A stretch of DNA of 8,562 bases, from contig JAYTQU010000392.1 in the NCBI GenBank assembly GCA_043746555.1, forward strand, positions 1 through 8,562, given 5' to 3'. Shown piece by piece: positions 6,246-8,562 of the stretch; the stretch's first letter is position 1, and each line of letters opens with the position of its first letter. The notes under the pieces are model-generated. The model was not told where the DNA came from and did not search any database. It worked only from the letters and a program-made list of their open reading frames with translations. Both the position numbers and the translations under genes were made by a program. This DNA is from CAZQYC01 sp043746555. Lineage in GTDB: Bacteria; Pseudomonadota; Gammaproteobacteria; Steroidobacterales; Steroidobacteraceae.

Positions 6246-7793
6246 ATGGCACTGAAACTGCGAGTCATTAGCGACCACTATAAGCAACTGGGCAAGGCAA
6301 CGTCGCGCATGTTTGGCGTGCATGGCGGTCGCATCGGTCGTGCGCCTGACAACGATTGGGTGTTGCCCGATCCGGAGCGCTATGTTTCCAGTCATCACGC
6401 GGCGATTCATTTTCGCGGCGGCGGTTGGATATTGGAAGACACCAGCACCAACGGCGTGTTCGTTAACGAAGGTAATACACCACTCTCGGTGAGTGGGCCG
6501 TACGTCATGAAGGATGGCGATCGACTGCGTTTCGGCGACTACGAATTTATCGTCGCCATCGACGATCGCAACGACTTTTCTGCCGATGCCAGTGGACAGA
6601 TGCCGCAGCCGCCGGGATTGCGTCGGCGGGCGACGCCACAAAAGCGCGCGGTCGGGCAGTCTCATAGCGAGAGTCGGTACGGATCCGAGTCCGGATCCGA
6701 TTTAGGCGCCGACCTCGACATCAGCGATTTGTTGGCTGGTGGCGGAGACGATTCCGAAAGCGGCGAGTTGGGGATCGAGCCGTTGCCCGGTTACAGCGTT
6801 GAAGAAAGTCCCCTGACGTCGCCAGTGACATCGCCACTGAAATCGCAAGCGACCGCGCGAGGCTTCGACGCCAAACCCAGTTCCAAAAACAAATCTGGGT
6901 CGAAGTCTCAGCAAGCGCAGTCGCCAACAATGGGGAAGAAAAATGGCCCAACCAGTTTGCTCGACGACTTTCTGACCGAGTCGCTGCCATCGGGCGACGG
7001 TCCGGGTCGGCTATCGCAGGGTAGTCCATCGGAAGACTGGCATATGTCGACGCGGCGGTTGGCAAAACGCGAGCCGACAGCGCCGACTAGCTCGCCAGTC
7101 GCGTCGCCACTCCAAACACAGACACCGATGCGTGTGGAAGTCGAACGCCCGCGGCGTACCACGCTGCAAACCGGCGAGTCGTTGAACGATGATTCCGGCG
7201 GAGCGGTCGATGCGTTTTGTCGCGGCGCCGGTATCGATGCCGCCGCTATTCCGACCGACGCACACTCAGTCTTGCTGACGCTCGCGGGACAAATGCTGCG
7301 CGAAGTGGTGTTGAGTTTGATGGAGAGCCTGAAAAATCGCGCCGATCAGAAGGATCGCTTTCGTTTAAGCAAGACCGGCATTCAACCGAATCACAACAAT
7401 CCACTGAAGTTTTCCGCAAGTGTCGAAGAAGCGTTGCGAAAACTTTTGGACGCCAACAACACTCGCTATTTGGGTCCGGTAGAATCGCTGCGCGACGCAT
7501 TTGGGGATTTGAAACATCACCAACTCGCTGTCGATACGGCTATGCAAGCTGCGCTCGACGATTTGCTGTACCGCCTCGAGCCGGGCGAATTGCAAGAGCG
7601 ATTCGATCGTGGCTTGAAACGTGGACCGCTTTTGGGCGTCACTAACAAAACGAAGTACTGGGATCTCTATACGGAATTCTATCCATTGCTCAACCAACGC
7701 GACGCGCGCGGCTTGCCGGCCGTCTTTACGGAAGAATTCACGAGAATTTACGGCGAAAAAATCGCCGAGCTTGAAAATTCGAAGAAGAAGTGA
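6246..7793 (+). CDS. tagH: Type VI secretion-associated FHA domain protein TagH/Fha
   Basis: Proteins of this family bind phosphothreonine peptides through an N-terminal FHA domain and, in systems such as that of Pseudomonas aeruginosa, switch on type VI secretion when phosphorylated by a kinase such as PpkA. In this 515-residue protein the FHA domain spans about 1-105, with the expected GR (31-32), Ser48, His51 and Asn69-Gly70. A flexible linker (about 110-315) is rich in Ser, Pro, Gly and Asp, with nine Ser/Thr-Pro sites. The C-terminal domain (about 318-510) is the type VI FHA-family domain, starting near AFCRGAGID and including NPLKF, the DLKHHQLAVDTAMQAAL helix and YWDLYTEFYPLL. There is no signal peptide or membrane segment, so it is cytosolic. 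No other type VI gene is next to it inside the window: a DUF1820 gene is divergent upstream and a histidine kinase follows. Family assignment is strong; a role in secretion is inferred from the C-terminal domain. Confidence 0.92.
   Translation: MALKLRVISDHYKQLGKATSRMFGVHGGRIGRAPDNDWVLPDPERYVSSHHAAIHFRGGGWILEDTSTNGVFVNEGNTPLSVSGPYVMKDGDRLRFGDYEFIVAIDDRNDFSADASGQMPQPPGLRRRATPQKRAVGQSHSESRYGSESGSDLGADLDISDLLAGGGDDSESGELGIEPLPGYSVEESPLTSPVTSPLKSQATARGFDAKPSSKNKSGSKSQQAQSPTMGKKNGPTSLLDDFLTESLPSGDGPGRLSQGSPSEDWHMSTRRLAKREPTAPTSSPVASPLQTQTPMRVEVERPRRTTLQTGESLNDDSGGAVDAFCRGAGIDAAAIPTDAHSVLLTLAGQMLREVVLSLMESLKNRADQKDRFRLSKTGIQPNHNNPLKFSASVEEALRKLLDANNTRYLGPVESLRDAFGDLKHHQLAVDTAMQAALDDLLYRLEPGELQERFDRGLKRGPLLGVTNKTKYWDLYTEFYPLLNQRDARGLPAVFTEEFTRIYGEKIAELENSKKK
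6681..6700. repeat. Short direct repeat inside the tagH linker
   Basis: GGATCCGA occurs at 6681-6688 and 6693-6700, a 12-base period in frame, coding for the low-complexity stretch GSESGSD (about 146-152). It probably reflects codon-level slippage in a flexible linker. Confidence 0.6.
6816..6839. repeat. 12-bp tandem repeat in the tagH linker
   Basis: ACGTCGCCAGTG (6816-6827) is followed directly by ACATCGCCACTG (6828-6839), 10 of 12 bases identical, coding TSPV then TSPL (191-198). The in-frame period suggests local duplication that expanded Ser/Thr-Pro sites. Confidence 0.65.
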
Positions 7794-7799
7794 CGAGAC

Positions 7800-7820
7800 G
7801 GGCCAATCGTCGATAGGCCC
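7800..7820 (+). repeat. Imperfect palindrome just after tagH
   Basis: GGGCC (7800-7804) pairs with GGCCC (7816-7820), and ATCG (7806-7809) with CGAT (7811-7814), leaving one A:A mismatch and a single central T. It lies six bases past the tagH stop codon. No T-run follows, so it is a weak terminator candidate; it could slow or protect the tagH 3' end, or be an operator for the kinase gene. Confidence 0.5.
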
Positions 7821-7886
7821 AGATCCCGATGCTTGCGGCGCGGTAGGCTAGTATCATTGGCCTAACCAAAGTACATACTACTGCCC

Positions 7887-8562
7887 ATGTCCCGCGCTCG
7901 TCCTCGTTCCATTTCCGGCCCCATCGTCGTGAGCACCATTACCGTGGTGCTCACCGTCGCGCTCATCGCCGGCTGGATCGTCGTCGTCTCGCAGAACACT
8001 TCTCTCGGCGGCGCATTTTGGAGCAATCGTTGGTTACTCGCCGGTGGCATCGTATCGCTCGTCATCGTGATGAGCGTGGTATTGATGTTCAGTATTTTTC
8101 TGATGCGCGAAATTTTGGAAGTGCGTCGTCAACAAACCTTTATCGACTCCGTCACCCACGAACTGAAGAGTCCGCTCGCGTCGATCAAACTATGTCTCGA
8201 TACGTTAGTGCGTGATGAGTTATCCAATTCGCAACGCGAGAATCTTCGTCAGATGATGTTGACCGACGTCGAGCGACTGTCAGTGTTTATGGATGACATT
8301 CTGGAGTCCAGCCGAATTTCGCATGGCGGTCGAACACAGCTGTGGACCGTGGTCGACATTCCGGAGCTTGTGCATCGCTGCGTAGACGGCGTGCAGAAGC
8401 GATACACTTTGGACGCGTCGGCTTTTCATATTACGATGCCGGACACATTGGCCATCACCACTGATCCGACCGCGCTCGAAATTGTGCTTAAAAATCTACT
8501 CGATAACGCCGTTAAGTACTCGCCTAGCCAGCCGCGAATCGAAGTGACTGTACGTCCCGAGC
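7887..8562 (+). CDS. Two-component sensor histidine kinase (partial, 3' end outside window)
   Basis: The 225 visible residues start MSRARPRSISGPIVVSTITV. Two membrane helices (about 12-35 and 50-73) are separated by only about 14 residues, so almost nothing is exposed outside the membrane. No HAMP or PAS domain is present: the second helix leads through a short linker straight into the HisKA dimerisation domain, whose H-box FIDSVTHELKSPLASIKL places the phosphorylated His at 91. The catalytic ATPase domain begins near 187 and shows the N-box LKNLLDNAVKYS (Asn207 would bind Mg-ATP); the G boxes lie beyond the window edge. It should autophosphorylate and pass phosphate to a response regulator, which I would expect downstream. 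The ATG at 7887 is chosen because TAA at 7863-7865 closes the frame upstream and there is no other ATG before the first helix. No Shine-Dalgarno is visible. It follows tagH by 93 bases on the same strand. The signal is unknown. Confidence 0.93.
   Translation, partial: MSRARPRSISGPIVVSTITVVLTVALIAGWIVVVSQNTSLGGAFWSNRWLLAGGIVSLVIVMSVVLMFSIFLMREILEVRRQQTFIDSVTHELKSPLASIKLCLDTLVRDELSNSQRENLRQMMLTDVERLSVFMDDILESSRISHGGRTQLWTVVDIPELVHRCVDGVQKRYTLDASAFHITMPDTLAITTDPTALEIVLKNLLDNAVKYSPSQPRIEVTVRPE

Overview
The window looks like chromosomal DNA of a gammaproteobacterium with fairly high G+C. The evidence is a full-length, single-chain 1291-residue PurL of the E. coli type, a DUF1820 protein (a small family I know mainly from gammaproteobacteria), and a type VI secretion FHA protein of the TagH/Fha family. 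I saw no insertion sequence, CRISPR array, tRNA or rRNA. The species cannot be named from the sequence.

Layout. Three genes lie on the minus strand and are read from right to left: a DUF1820 gene (6047-5718), purL (5646-1771) and an elongation factor G gene (1587 to the left edge, 3' end missing). A 198-base gap (6048-6245) separates them from two genes on the plus strand: tagH (6246-7793) and the first 225 codons of a membrane histidine kinase (7887 to the right edge). No stretch of 300 bases lacks a gene.

How the genes relate. PurL makes FGAM in purine synthesis and EF-G drives ribosomal translocation. With the DUF1820 protein between them and the promoter gap, they form a housekeeping block that could be partly co-transcribed (gaps of 71 and 183 bases). 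TagH is a phospho-peptide-binding regulator of type VI secretion. Here it has no other secretion gene beside it inside the window, so it is either the edge of a secretion locus or an orphan. The kinase follows it by 93 bases and has almost no extracytoplasmic part.

Most unusual points. The EF-G is outside the usual rpsL-rpsG-fusA-tuf context, carries five extra residues in switch I, and looks unlike the standard gammaproteobacterial protein. Its upstream gap is packed with repeats and two overlapping, mutually exclusive hairpins. The short gap before purL shows an eight-base periodicity. The TagH linker is rich in Ser/Thr-Pro and has a duplicated motif. I did not find convincing evidence for a wholly new multi-gene system.
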